DNA of 28,778 nucleotides from positions 1 through 28,778 of the forward strand of contig CAWKKW010000012.1 in the NCBI GenBank assembly GCA_963850345.1. Direction: 5' to 3'. Every line of letters starts with the position of its first letter. The first letter of the stretch is position 1. The notes under the pieces are model-generated. The model ran no database searches and was not told the origin of the DNA. It saw only the letters and a list, made by a program, of their open reading frames with translations. Below, piece after piece: positions 8,241-17,601 of this stretch. Made by a program: the position numbers and the translations under genes. Origin of the DNA: CAWKKW01 sp963850345. Lineage in GTDB: Bacteria; Acidobacteriota; Terriglobia; Terriglobales; Acidobacteriaceae.

Positions 8241-9644
8241 ATGTATGTGGTCGATTCGCCGCTGACTGCCAGCCAGGTGTTGCGCACCTTTCACCACGAC
8301 GAGGCCTTTCTATTCCTGGGCTCCGCGTTCACGACGGTTGGCATCGTCGCGCTGGCTTTGTGCGCGGTGCGAAGGCGGCTGGATCCGCTCACGATTTACC
8401 TGGGCCTGTTCGCAATTCTGTATGGACAACGGCTCTGGCTGGAATCCGGGCTGCTGAGGTTGATGCTGCCGGACACGAACCTGCTCTCAAAGTTGCTGGA
8501 CGTCGCCACCTATCTGGTGCCTATTCCGGCTTTCTTGTTTTTCGAGGCGGCCGGCTTTCTGGGAATGCGCTATAAGCGAGTTTCGCCAATTCTGATTGGA
8601 TTCTTTGCCTGCCTGGTTGCTGCCGTGCTTATCTTCGGTCCGCTCCGGTTGTTCCACACGCTCAACGACGCGGTGGTGGTGATCGCGCTGCTCGCGCTGG
8701 CAGCGGAGTCCCTGCGTCGGAGATCGCCGAGCCGCGACTTCGTAGTGATGCGCCGTGGATTGTTCTGCTTCGTGGCTGCCGCGCTTTGGCAGAACATGCA
8801 GGGGCAGCGGTTCATCCCATTCAACGTGGAGCCCTTCGGCTTTGCGATCTTTCTGGCCTGCCTGGGCTATGTGGCCGCGCGACGCACTCTCGACCGCGAT
8901 CAGCAACTGACGGAGTTACAAAAGGAGCTGGATGTTGCCCGGCGCATTCAGCTTTCCATTCTGCCCGGCGCCTTCCCTGAATCGCCCTGCTTCCGGGTGG
9001 CAGCACGGTACGTTCCCATGACCTCAGTGGCGGGCGATTTCTATGATTACGTGGTCACCGGCGAGAGCCAGGCCGGATTGCTGATCGCGGATGTTTCGGG
9101 TCACGGAGTTCCGGCGGCCTTGATCGCCTCGATGGTGAAGATGGCGGCGACAGCGCAGCGAGCTCACTGTGCGGACCCAGCCCGCCTGCTGGCGGAGATG
9201 AACCTGGCACTCTGCGGAAACACGCAAAGCCAATTTGTAACTGCAGCGTACGCCTATCTGGACGCCGAGGCCGGGGAGCTGCGCTACTCCGCCGCCGGGC
9301 ATCCGCCCATGCTCTTACTGCGAGAGGGCAAAGTCGTGGAAGTGACCGAGAACGGTCTGCTGCTGGCTGCTTTCACCTTCGCCTCGTTTTCAAATTCGAC
9401 CTTGCCGCTGAAACCTGGAGACCGGCTGTTGCTCTACACCGATGGATTGCTCGAAGCGGCGAATGGCAGCGGCGATTTCTTTGGGCAGGAGGGTCTCTCT
9501 ACGCTACTTGCGCAATGCTCTGGATTGAATGTTTCGGAAGCGGCAGATCGCATTTTGAGCAAGGTGCAGCAGTGGGCCAAGGCGCAGGATGACGATTTGA
9601 CAGTGCTGGTGTGTGACTATCTCGGCTTCGCTGAGCCAGCCTGA
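8241..9644 (+). CDS. Membrane-bound SpoIIE/RsbU-type PP2C serine/threonine phosphatase
   Basis: This 467-residue protein has an N-terminal membrane module of about six helices (residues 20-215), a short linker helix (LTELQKELDVARRIQLSIL) and a C-terminal PPM phosphatase domain. Metal-binding motifs are visible: GDFYD (265-269), DVSGHGVPAA (284-293), YTDGLLEA (399-406) and DDDLTVLV (450-457). Such enzymes usually dephosphorylate anti-sigma factor antagonists in partner-switching pathways. No antagonist or anti-sigma kinase gene is nearby, so the target is unknown. The membrane module resembles 7TM-type sensor regions, but I cannot assign a ligand. I chose ATG 8241. The frame is open from 7446, but that part is antisense to the reductase gene. 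No good ribosome site is visible. It ends at a terminator shared with the glutamate dehydrogenase gene. Confidence 0.88.
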   Translation: MYVVDSPLTASQVLRTFHHDEAFLFLGSAFTTVGIVALALCAVRRRLDPLTIYLGLFAILYGQRLWLESGLLRLMLPDTNLLSKLLDVATYLVPIPAFLFFEAAGFLGMRYKRVSPILIGFFACLVAAVLIFGPLRLFHTLNDAVVVIALLALAAESLRRRSPSRDFVVMRRGLFCFVAAALWQNMQGQRFIPFNVEPFGFAIFLACLGYVAARRTLDRDQQLTELQKELDVARRIQLSILPGAFPESPCFRVAARYVPMTSVAGDFYDYVVTGESQAGLLIADVSGHGVPAALIASMVKMAATAQRAHCADPARLLAEMNLALCGNTQSQFVTAAYAYLDAEAGELRYSAAGHPPMLLLREGKVVEVTENGLLLAAFTFASFSNSTLPLKPGDRLLLYTDGLLEAANGSGDFFGQEGLSTLLAQCSGLNVSEAADRILSKVQQWAKAQDDDLTVLVCDYLGFAEPA

Positions 9645-9663
9645 CATTGCCAGCGAAGCAGTG

Positions 9664-9712
9664 AAAGGGCGGCCTTGCCCGGAATGAGCAATCTCCGAGA
9701 GGGCCGCCCTTT
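9664..9712. terminator. Bidirectional terminator between convergent genes
   Basis: A perfect 11-bp inverted repeat AAAGGGCGGCC/GGCCGCCCTTT (9664-9674 with 9702-9712) lies between the stop codons of the phosphatase and glutamate dehydrogenase genes. The A/T tracts at both ends allow it to serve both strands. The loop of 27 bases is long. Confidence 0.75.
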
Positions 9713-9716
9713 GCAT

Positions 9717-10982
<1,266 letters not shown>

Positions 10983-11478
10983 AAAACTCTCCAGGTTCTT
11001 GTGCCTTACGTATGCCGCAAGTCTTCAACGTCGGCGTACCAGACAGTTGGACTCACGGTCAGGGGAAATCGTGGCCTTGCCGGAGTTTTGCTCCGTCAAT
11101 TAACGTTCAGCCCCGCACTTTGGCCAAACTGCCCGAGTATATGCCCCCTAAAAGAGGACCGGCAACCCACCGAACGGGTCATCTCCGCGGACGATTGGGC
11201 TGGTTTGAGCACACATGTGCGGGAGCTCAGTGAGAGAGGCCGGGCCGAGAGCGACATAACACGATTGAATTGTCGAGATGTTGGTTTGTCTCTGACAAGT
11301 TATAGGACGAGTGAAGGAGATAGGTGCTGTAAATGTTTGAAGGGATGGGCGTTAGCTCAAAGCGGACATCGACTGACAAAGTGAAATTCTAATGACGTGG
11401 AGATGACACTGTAAGTGTCTCAGCGGACTACCTTCGAAAACGGTGAGCGGCTTCCCGCTGCCACCTTCAGGAGGAACG
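10983..11478. other. Intergenic region between divergent genes, 496 bases
   Basis: It separates the leftward glutamate dehydrogenase gene from the rightward TIGR03118 gene and should hold both promoters. The small ORFs here have no coding character. Two dyads stand out: TTGTC-TCT-GACAA near 11286-11298, and GACACT-GTA-AGTGTC at 11405-11419. I see no convincing sigma-70 box pair and no RNA gene. Confidence 0.5.
11405..11419. promoter_or_regulatory. Perfect 6-3-6 inverted repeat upstream of the TIGR03118 gene
   Basis: GACACT-GTA-AGTGTC lies about 60 bases before the ATG at 11479. Its size fits a dimeric repressor operator, but it could also be a small hairpin in the leader. No regulator gene is adjacent. 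Confidence 0.35.
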
Positions 11479-12579
11479 ATGCCGCTATTCCGCACACACC
11501 AGCTAAGTCGCTGGAATGCACCCCTCATGGTGTTGCTCGCCCTGCTGCCTGGTTCCGCGGTAGCACAACACTACAAACAGACAAGCCTGGTGTCAGACCT
11601 TCCTGGCTTTTTGGTCGATACCAACCTCGTCAACCCCTGGGGTCTCTCGCGCAGTTCGGGCAGCCCTTGGTGGGTTTCCGATAACGGTACGGGATTGTCG
11701 ACGCTCTACGACGGTACTGGGAAGGCGGCTCCGCTGGTGGTCACGATTCCTCCTGCAGACACAAGCAGCCAGACCGGCACGCCAACGGGTACGGTTTTCA
11801 ACGGCAGCACCGATTTCGCCATTGCGCCGAAGAAGCCAGGGGTTTTCCTATTCGTCACCGAAGATGGCACAATCTCCGGCTGGAATCCGGGTGTCGACTT
11901 AACCCACGCCGTCATCAAGGTCAATGAACACTCCCGTTCGGTGTTCAAAGGAGCGACCATTGCCACGGTGAATCTGCCGAGCGGCCCAATGAGCCTGCTC
12001 TACGTAGCTGATTTTCGCAAGGGACGTGTTCGCATCTACGACACGAACTTCCATCCGATGCACGTTGACGAAGATGCCTTCGACGACGACCGCATGCCAG
12101 CGGGATACGCGCCATTCAATATCCAGAATATCGGCGGCGATATCTACGTAGCATTCGCGAAGCAGGACGACGCCAAGCACGATGAGGTCGACGGCGAAGG
12201 CCTGGGATATGTCGATGTATTTTCTCCTCGAGGGCGATTGCTGCGCAGGCTCGAACACGGAGACTGGTTCAACGCTCCGTGGGGGCTGACGCTTGCCTCC
12301 GGCGATTTCGGCGCCTACAGCCACGACGTACTGGTCGGCCAGTTTGGCAGCGGCGAGATTCTGGCGTTTGATCCGGTGACCGGGCGGTACAAAGGCGCCT
12401 TGGTCGATGCAAATAACCAGAAGATCGTGAATGACGGATTGTGGGGAATCTCCTTTGGCAACGGCACGGGCGCGGGCCCGGCCAACACACTCTACTTCTC
12501 TGCCGGATCGAATCATGAGGCGGACGGATTGTTCGGGAGCATTACGGCTGTCGAGAACCCGCAGGGTAACGACCAATAG
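11479..12579 (+). CDS. Secreted TIGR03118 family protein
   Basis: This 366-residue exported protein matches the TIGR03118 family, an uncharacterised group with a propeller-like repeat character common in soil bacteria. The N-terminus has a basic start, a hydrophobic core (APLMVLLALLPGSAVA) and a probable cleavage after AVAQ. The mature part opens with YKQTSLVSDLPG and NPWGLSRSSGSPWWVSDNGTG, which is diagnostic for the family. GTPTGTVFNGS, APWGLTLASGDFG, LVGQFGSGEILAFDP and a C-terminal LYFSAGSNHEADGLFG follow, as in relatives. AGGAGG (11469-11474) lies four bases before the ATG at 11479, which decides the start over the upstream GTG at 11443. I see no PEP-CTERM or other sorting tail. The function is unknown. 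A strong terminator follows, so it is a single-gene unit. Confidence 0.85.
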   Translation: MPLFRTHQLSRWNAPLMVLLALLPGSAVAQHYKQTSLVSDLPGFLVDTNLVNPWGLSRSSGSPWWVSDNGTGLSTLYDGTGKAAPLVVTIPPADTSSQTGTPTGTVFNGSTDFAIAPKKPGVFLFVTEDGTISGWNPGVDLTHAVIKVNEHSRSVFKGATIATVNLPSGPMSLLYVADFRKGRVRIYDTNFHPMHVDEDAFDDDRMPAGYAPFNIQNIGGDIYVAFAKQDDAKHDEVDGEGLGYVDVFSPRGRLLRRLEHGDWFNAPWGLTLASGDFGAYSHDVLVGQFGSGEILAFDPVTGRYKGALVDANNQKIVNDGLWGISFGNGTGAGPANTLYFSAGSNHEADGLFGSITAVENPQGNDQ

Positions 12580-12601
12580 CTTAGGTTTGAGTTGCGCTAC
12601 T

Positions 12602-12636
12602 CGGCCCGCGGACGGCACGCTGCGGGCCGGTTTTTT
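12602..12636 (+). terminator. Rho-independent terminator after the TIGR03118 gene
   Basis: The 8-bp stem CGGCCCGC/GCGGGCCG (12602-12609 with 12622-12629) is followed by a run of six T. It separates this gene from trpE. Confidence 0.9.
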
Positions 12637-12754
12637 GTTCGCAGGTGGTTGAAAGACGAAAGCTGCGATGCAAGTTCCTTGGCGGCGGCAGTCAGACGGC
12701 GGTCGGTTCGAAGCCACGTTCCGAGCCCTGTCCTCATGTACCATGTCCTGAAAG

Positions 12755-14275
12755 ATGCAATCGCGAAGCAGTTCCAACGACAGCAGCATTCCGAATCGAG
12801 CCGCATTCCTGCGACTGGCTCGCACACACACGCTTGTCCCGGTGTACCGGACGCTCACGGCCGATCTGGAGACACCCGTCTCTGCCTTTCTGCGGCTGGC
12901 TGCGGACGAGCCCGAGTGTTTCCTGCTGGAGTCTGTCGAAGGCGGAGAAAAGGTCGGACGCTACACGTTCATTGGCGTTCGCCCGTATCGCAAGATCCTG
13001 GCCCGCGGCAATCATATTGAGGTGAGTGAAGGCGGCAAGCTCTCAAACTTTGAAGGGGACGTGTTCGCTCTGCTCAAGGACGCGCTGCATGGCCACAAGC
13101 CCGCGCGACTGGCCGGGTTGCCCCCGTTCACCGCTGGGGCAGTGGGGTTCTTCAGCTACGACGCAGTACGGCAGATCGAGCGGTTGCCGTCCTTGGCGAA
13201 AGACGATCTCGGCATGCCGGATGCCTGCCTGATGTTCTTTGACGAGGTGCTTGCCTTTGACCATGTCAAGAAGGAGATCCTGCTGATCGTGACCGCGGAC
13301 CTGAAACGGCGCACGCCGCAGGCCGGCTACGCCGACGCATTGAAGAGACTCGACGGGATCGAGAAACGGCTGAGTCGGCCGCTGCCACGCCCGCGACGGA
13401 AGAAGACGGCAGGCAAGCTCAAGCTCACATCACGCACCAAGAAAAAAGACTTCCTCGCGGCGGTGAACCAGACGAAGGAATACATCGCGGCCGGCGATAT
13501 TTTCCAAGCAGTGCTCTCGCAGCGGTTTGATGTGGAGCCAGGTGTAGACCCGTTTTCGATCTACCGTTCGCTGCGGATTGTGAATCCCTCTCCCTATATG
13601 TACTTCCTGCGGTTCGGATCAAAGCGGCCGAGTGGCCGGCCCGAGGTGACTCATATCGTCGGCTCTTCGCCAGAGTTGCTGGTGCGCGTTCATCAGCAGT
13701 TGGTGGAGTATCGGCCGATCGCAGGCACGCGGCCGCGGTCCGCAGATGAAGAAGAAGACCGCAGGATCGCCGAGGAGTTGTTCACCGATGAGAAGGAGCG
13801 CGCCGAACACGTGATGCTGGTGGACCTTGGCCGGAACGACGTGGGCCGGGTGAGCGAGTACGGCAGCGTTAAGGTGAAGGATTTGATGTTCGTCGAGCGC
13901 TATTCCCACGTCATGCACCTGGTGAGCGCAATCGAAGGCCAGCTTCGCAAAGACCTCACGCCGGTGGATGCCTTCCGCGCCTGCTTCCCCGCGGGAACGC
14001 TCTCTGGTGCGCCGAAGATTCGCGCGATGGAGATTATCGAAGAGCTCGAGCCTACTCGGCGAGGCATCTATGGCGGGAGCGTGTTGTATGCAGATTTTTC
14101 CGGGAACCTCGACTCCTGTATCGCCATTCGGACCTTGCTGCTGCAGGGGAAGCAGGGACACATCCAGTCGGGTGCGGGGATTGTTGCGGACTCCGTGCCG
14201 GAGAAGGAATACGAAGAATCTGTTAACAAGGCGAAAGCCGTAGTGCAGGCAATCGAGCGCGCGCGGAACTCCTGA
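12755..14275 (+). CDS. trpE: Anthranilate synthase component I
   Basis: TrpE converts chorismate and ammonia, normally supplied from glutamine by TrpG, to anthranilate, the first step of tryptophan synthesis. At 506 residues it has the expected length. LLES (57-60) is the tryptophan feedback site near the N-terminus. The chorismate-binding domain (about residues 228-500) shows GDIFQAVLSQRF, GSSPELLV, RPIAGTRPR, DLGRNDVGRV, FPAGTLSGAPK and QSGAGIVADS. These favour TrpE over PabB, though the two are close relatives. The ATG at 12755 is the first in frame after a TGA at 12749; the ribosome site is weak. No trpG, trpD or trpC is adjacent, and the next gene is on the other strand. I see no run of Trp codons or attenuator in the leader. 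Confidence 0.93.
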   Translation: MQSRSSSNDSSIPNRAAFLRLARTHTLVPVYRTLTADLETPVSAFLRLAADEPECFLLESVEGGEKVGRYTFIGVRPYRKILARGNHIEVSEGGKLSNFEGDVFALLKDALHGHKPARLAGLPPFTAGAVGFFSYDAVRQIERLPSLAKDDLGMPDACLMFFDEVLAFDHVKKEILLIVTADLKRRTPQAGYADALKRLDGIEKRLSRPLPRPRRKKTAGKLKLTSRTKKKDFLAAVNQTKEYIAAGDIFQAVLSQRFDVEPGVDPFSIYRSLRIVNPSPYMYFLRFGSKRPSGRPEVTHIVGSSPELLVRVHQQLVEYRPIAGTRPRSADEEEDRRIAEELFTDEKERAEHVMLVDLGRNDVGRVSEYGSVKVKDLMFVERYSHVMHLVSAIEGQLRKDLTPVDAFRACFPAGTLSGAPKIRAMEIIEELEPTRRGIYGGSVLYADFSGNLDSCIAIRTLLLQGKQGHIQSGAGIVADSVPEKEYEESVNKAKAVVQAIERARNS

Positions 14276-14343
14276 ACCATGGGATCAGGTTGGAGCCGGT
14301 GACGGATTCTCCGGCGTTGTGAGTGTTCTCAGGTCCGGTCTTC

Positions 14344-14862
14344 CTACTTGGCGATCTGCATGGTTCCTGCACCCTGGTAGGTGCAGGCCAGACGGTATTC
14401 GGGCTGCCACTGGCTGCCGTCGGCGTAGGTCACTCGCTGAATTCCAAGGCTATCGAATCCGACGGCATTCTTCACCAATTCCAACCTCTGCACTCCTTCG
14501 CCGCTGGTGAGATGGACGGGAAATTCGCGGGTGACGGAATCCAGTTGATAGATGCTGTCCTTGACCTTGATGCGTGCGAGCAGATCCAGCGCGACAACCT
14601 TCTTACTGCTGTGGTTTTGCAGTTCCACGCTCAGGCTCGGAGCGCTTGAGGCATGAGGACCAGACGTTATCAGCATGAAGCGGGAAGGTCGCTCAAACGA
14701 AACCTTCACGATGTTCACTTCGCAGGGAGCTGCCATGTGTTCGGCGAAGGTAGTGATATTGAAGGGCGCGGCTGCATTATCGACGATGAAGGTGTGCTGG
14801 GAAGACTGGGCGAGGACAGGCACGGCGGTTAGAACGAGGAGACATAACGTAAGTCGCTTCAT
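14344..14862 (-). CDS. Secreted hypothetical protein
   Basis: I do not recognise a family. The 172-residue product begins with a clear signal peptide (MKRLTLCLLVLTAVPVLAQ) and should be exported. The mature part is rich in beta-strand patterns, for example SLSVELQNHSSKKVVALDLLA and FPVHLTSGEGVQRLELV, suggesting a single immunoglobulin-like or beta-sandwich domain. There are two Cys in the mature part (CEVNIV near residue 48 and LACTY near the C-terminus), which could form a disulfide in the periplasm. The ATG at 14862 has GAGGTG upstream. It is convergent with trpE (68-base gap) and divergent from the methyltransferase gene. Confidence 0.7.
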   Translation of the reverse strand: MKRLTLCLLVLTAVPVLAQSSQHTFIVDNAAAPFNITTFAEHMAAPCEVNIVKVSFERPSRFMLITSGPHASSAPSLSVELQNHSSKKVVALDLLARIKVKDSIYQLDSVTREFPVHLTSGEGVQRLELVKNAVGFDSLGIQRVTYADGSQWQPEYRLACTYQGAGTMQIAK

Positions 14863-15038
14863 AGGCACCTCACCGGCACCGAGATATTCTTCTGCCGAAG
14901 AGGGTAGACCCTCCTGAAACCGCTGTAAAGACCCCGGCCTCCCGGGATGGGTAAGAGGCTGGAAGGGATTTGAGAGAATCGCGGATAGGCAGATCGCCGG
15001 GCCAGTAAACGCCTGACGGACGGCCCTTAAGGCAGCGC

Positions 15039-15797
15039 ATGAGAAGCCTTCGCACCCAAATCGCGAACCTGCATCGGGCCTTGCGTCGCGGGCCAAGGTC
15101 GTCTGCCTCCGTGCACCCCTTCGACGACGAGTTTGGGGTAGACACCAGCGGTATGATTCCGGCATCGCACCTCGTCACCGGCCATCCGCACGACCGGCAC
15201 AACACTGCGTACTACGCCATCGCTCCCTCGCTGTTTCGAAGCCTTTGCAGCTTCTGGCAGGAGACGCCGTTGCCCTTTGCGGCGGAGAGTTACACCTTCA
15301 TCGACATGGGCGCGGGGAAGGGCCGGGCGATGTTGCTGGCCTCCGAGTTTGCATTTGCGGGCGTGTTGGGAGTCGAACTTCACCCTCAGCTCTGTCGCGC
15401 TGCGCGCCGCAATTTGAAGCGCTGGAATCAGCTTGGGAGAACGGCGATTCCGATGCGCGTCGCTTGTGAAGATGCCACGGCTTTTCAGTTTCCGTCCGGA
15501 CCGTGCCTGCTGTACCTGTTTCACCCATTTGACGGTGTGGTTCTGGCGCGACTGATCCGGCGAATTGAGGGGGCTTTTGCGCATCGGCCACGCGAACTCG
15601 ATCTGCTGTACGTGAATGCTGAGTTTGAGGGGTTGTTGGCGCAGGGCCCGGGATTCGAGCGGCTGTGGTCGCGTTCGGTGCCCATGTCTGAGGAAGACGC
15701 TGCGTTCGATCGTCTGATCGAATCGAACGACAGCCCGGTGCAATACGGCGTAACCGGAGACGAGATTTGCAGCGCCTGGCGATGGGTAGGTGAATGA
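15039..15797 (+). CDS. Class I SAM-dependent methyltransferase
   Basis: This 252-residue predicted methyltransferase has the SAM-binding glycine loop in FIDMGAGKGRAMLLA (residues 87-101) and an acidic residue after strand 2 in GVELHP (E113). A family-typical strand and turn follow at CEDATAFQFP and LLYLFHPFDG. In place of the D/NPPY of nucleic acid methyltransferases there is LFHPFDG, so a small-molecule or protein substrate is more likely (inference). The N-terminal 50 residues are basic and probably form a lid. AAGG upstream of the ATG at 15039 is a modest ribosome site. It is a single gene, divergent from the secreted hypothetical. The ECF42-like promoter begins 66 bases after its stop. 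Confidence 0.78.
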   Translation: MRSLRTQIANLHRALRRGPRSSASVHPFDDEFGVDTSGMIPASHLVTGHPHDRHNTAYYAIAPSLFRSLCSFWQETPLPFAAESYTFIDMGAGKGRAMLLASEFAFAGVLGVELHPQLCRAARRNLKRWNQLGRTAIPMRVACEDATAFQFPSGPCLLYLFHPFDGVVLARLIRRIEGAFAHRPRELDLLYVNAEFEGLLAQGPGFERLWSRSVPMSEEDAAFDRLIESNDSPVQYGVTGDEICSAWRWVGE

Positions 15798-15863
15798 GGT
15801 CCTACTATGTGCGCGACGCGGCTGGCACTGAGTCCGACTAAATTTGAGAGTTTTTTCGTCGCA

Positions 15864-15890
15864 TGTCGAAATGGGACTCGCTAACCCGTC
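15864..15890 (+). promoter_or_regulatory. Predicted ECF42-type promoter for the YCII/sigma operon
   Basis: TGTCGA (15864-15869) and CGTC (15887-15890) are separated by exactly 17 bases, 46 bases upstream of the YCII start codon. This matches the TGTCGA / CG[A/T]C element I recall as the target of ECF42 sigma factors in Streptomyces. It suggests that the sigma factor encoded here drives its own operon. The boxes are seen directly; their use is inferred. Confidence 0.6.
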
Positions 15891-15893
15891 ATG

Positions 15894-15921
15894 GGAGTGA
15901 GTGAGAATGAACTCTCACTCC
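15894..15921 (+). promoter_or_regulatory. Hairpin in the leader of the YCII/sigma mRNA
   Basis: GGAGTGAG (15894-15901) pairs with CTCACTCC (15914-15921) across a 12-base loop, directly after the predicted -10 box and four bases before the GGAGG ribosome site (15925-15929). The left arm contains GGAG and partly repeats, so alternative pairings exist. It may stabilise the 5' end or tune translation. Confidence 0.4.
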
Positions 15922-15935
15922 TACGGAGGATACCG

Positions 15936-16289
15936 ATGAACTACACGCTTCTGATCTATACGACACCGGAAGAACTGGCGTTGCGCAGCAATCCCGAAAA
16001 ACAGCAGGAGTATTGGGCCGCCTGGCCCAGGTATGCGAAGTCGCTGGTGGACGCTGGCGTTCACGCGGGTGGAGCGGGGCTGCAACTGCCCGAGACCGCG
16101 ACGACTGTCCGGATGAGCGGAGGTCAGCGACTGGTGCAGGATGGGCCGTACGCCGATACGAAGGAACAGCTTGGCGGCTACTTCATCATCAACGTACCGG
16201 ATTTAGATGCGGCGCTTGAGTGGGCGGCACGCTGCCCAGTGCAGCCCGGCTCGGTGGTTGAAGTCCGACCCAATCTACCGGGAATGTGA
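15936..16289 (+). CDS. YCII-related (DGPF) domain protein, ECF42 partner
   Basis: This 117-residue single-domain protein has the YCII/DGPF fold, a small dimeric ferredoxin-like alpha/beta barrel related to YciI. MNYTLLIYTTPEEL starts the first strand. QDGPYADTKEQLGGYFII is the family signature, with Tyr in place of Phe in DGPF, and DAALEWAARCP is the second helix. Proteins of this type are regularly encoded beside ECF42 sigma factors, but their biochemical role is not settled. GGAGG (15925-15929) gives a very good ribosome site for ATG 15936; the upstream in-frame ATG at 15891 lies within the promoter/leader region and has no such site. Its stop codon overlaps the sigma factor start in TGATG, which indicates translational coupling. 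Confidence 0.88.
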   Translation: MNYTLLIYTTPEELALRSNPEKQQEYWAAWPRYAKSLVDAGVHAGGAGLQLPETATTVRMSGGQRLVQDGPYADTKEQLGGYFIINVPDLDAALEWAARCPVQPGSVVEVRPNLPGM

Positions 16290-17530
16290 TGGCAACCAGC
16301 ACTGACACGCACGCGGCGATCGAACAGGTGGCGCGAGATTCCTACGGCCGCCTGATCGCCTACCTGGCGGCCCGCTCACGGGACGTAGCTTCGGCCGAAG
16401 ATGCACTCGCCGACGCGTTTCATTCCGCGTTGCAGACGTGGCCATCCACCGGAGTTCCAGCGATGCCGGAGGCCTGGCTGCTGATCGCCGCCAGACGCAG
16501 GCTGATCGACCAAACCCGTCATTCGCGTGTGCAGGAGGAGGCGGTTCCGCAGCTACTGGCACTCACGAACGAGTTGGTAGAGATGGCAATCGATGAGGTG
16601 GAGTTCCCGGACGAGCGGCTCAAACTGCTGTTCCTCTGTGCGCACCCGGCCATCGACCCGGCTGTGCGGACGCCCTTGATGCTGCAGGTGGTGCTAGGGC
16701 TCGATGCAGTTCGGATTGCGTCTGCTTTCCTGGTGCAGCCAACGACTATGGGACAGCGCCTGAGCCGGGCGAAGCGAAGGATCCGGGACGCACGCATTCC
16801 GTTTGATGTACCTCGGTCCGATCTGCCAGGGAGACTCGATTCGGTATTGGAGGCAGTGTATGGAGCCTATGGAACGGGATGGGAAGATGTGGCCGGAGCC
16901 GATCCGCGGCGCCGGAACCTCGCGGCGGAGGCGCTGCAGCTCGGAAGATTGCTAGTTCGGTTGCTGCCTGATGAGCCGGAAGCATTGGGACTGCTGGCGC
17001 TCATGCTGCATTGCGAAGCGAGGCGTGACGCGAGGCAGACGGATGGTGGCTACGTTCCACTTTCGCAGCAGGAAACAACGCGATGGTCGAAGGAGAAGAT
17101 CGCGGAAGCGGAAGGGTTGCTGAATCGCGCAGCGGAAAGCGGCAGAATTGGGCGTTTTCAGCTCGAGGCTGCGATCCAGTCAGTCCATGCGCAGCGTGCG
17201 CAGACCGGGGAAACGAACTGGGAAGCGATCGCGCTGCTGTATGAGGGCCTGGTGCGACTGGCACCGACCATTGGCGCGACGGTAGCGCGGGCTGCTGCAC
17301 TGGCGGCGGCACGCGGCCCGGCCGAGGGCTATGCGGAGCTGGAATCGATTCCTGCAGAGACGGTCAAAGCTTACCAGCCGTATTGGGCGGTGGCCGCTTC
17401 CCTGCTGAGTCGGATGGGCCGACTTGAGGAAGCCTCCGCTGCCTACGGACGTGCGATGGGACTTTGCGAAAACGCAGGGATGCGCGAGTTTCTGGCGAAA
17501 GAAGAAGCAGCAATGCGCCCGGACCGATGA
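16289..17530 (+). CDS. RNA polymerase sigma factor, ECF42-like (sigma-2/sigma-4 plus C-terminal TPR-like extension)
   Basis: This 413-residue ECF-type sigma factor is far longer than a minimal ECF of about 180-200 residues. Region 2 is seen in IAYLAARSRDVASAEDALADAF with PEAWLLIAARRRLID (about residues 20-75). Region 4 is at LPFL-like sequence up to QPTTMGQRLSRAKRRIRD (about 125-170). The remaining 240 residues are Ala-rich paired helices of TPR type, for example EALGLLALMLHCEARRDAR and a final LSRMGRLEEASAAYGRAMG. This layout and the YCII partner match ECF42, where the extension replaces an anti-sigma factor. I chose ATG 16289, which overlaps the YCII stop by one base; GTG 16286 is equally possible. 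No anti-sigma gene follows. The inducing signal is unknown. Confidence 0.88.
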   Translation: MATSTDTHAAIEQVARDSYGRLIAYLAARSRDVASAEDALADAFHSALQTWPSTGVPAMPEAWLLIAARRRLIDQTRHSRVQEEAVPQLLALTNELVEMAIDEVEFPDERLKLLFLCAHPAIDPAVRTPLMLQVVLGLDAVRIASAFLVQPTTMGQRLSRAKRRIRDARIPFDVPRSDLPGRLDSVLEAVYGAYGTGWEDVAGADPRRRNLAAEALQLGRLLVRLLPDEPEALGLLALMLHCEARRDARQTDGGYVPLSQQETTRWSKEKIAEAEGLLNRAAESGRIGRFQLEAAIQSVHAQRAQTGETNWEAIALLYEGLVRLAPTIGATVARAAALAAARGPAEGYAELESIPAETVKAYQPYWAVAASLLSRMGRLEEASAAYGRAMGLCENAGMREFLAKEEAAMRPDR

Positions 17531-17553
17531 AGGCCAGTCTCGCCAAAAGACAA

Positions 17554-17575
17554 GGGCAGGCCGCGAAGCCTGCCC
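17554..17575 (-). terminator. Terminator hairpin for the leftward helicase gene
   Basis: A perfect 8-bp stem GGGCAGGC/GCCTGCCC (17554-17561 with 17568-17575) with loop CGCGAA lies between the convergent sigma factor and helicase genes. On the minus strand it is followed by TTGTCTTTT; on the plus strand there is no T run. Confidence 0.65.
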
Positions 17576-17601
17576 CCTCCATTGCTGTCATTGCCGCGCA
17601 G

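Noticed and set aside
11899..12858. 319-codon minus-strand frame across the TIGR03118 gene
   Set aside because: It crosses a strong terminator and the intergenic spacer and has no family signature.
15027..15743. 238-codon minus-strand frame opposite the methyltransferase
   Set aside because: The SAM-binding motif is on the plus strand, and the minus frame is Arg/Gln-rich noise.
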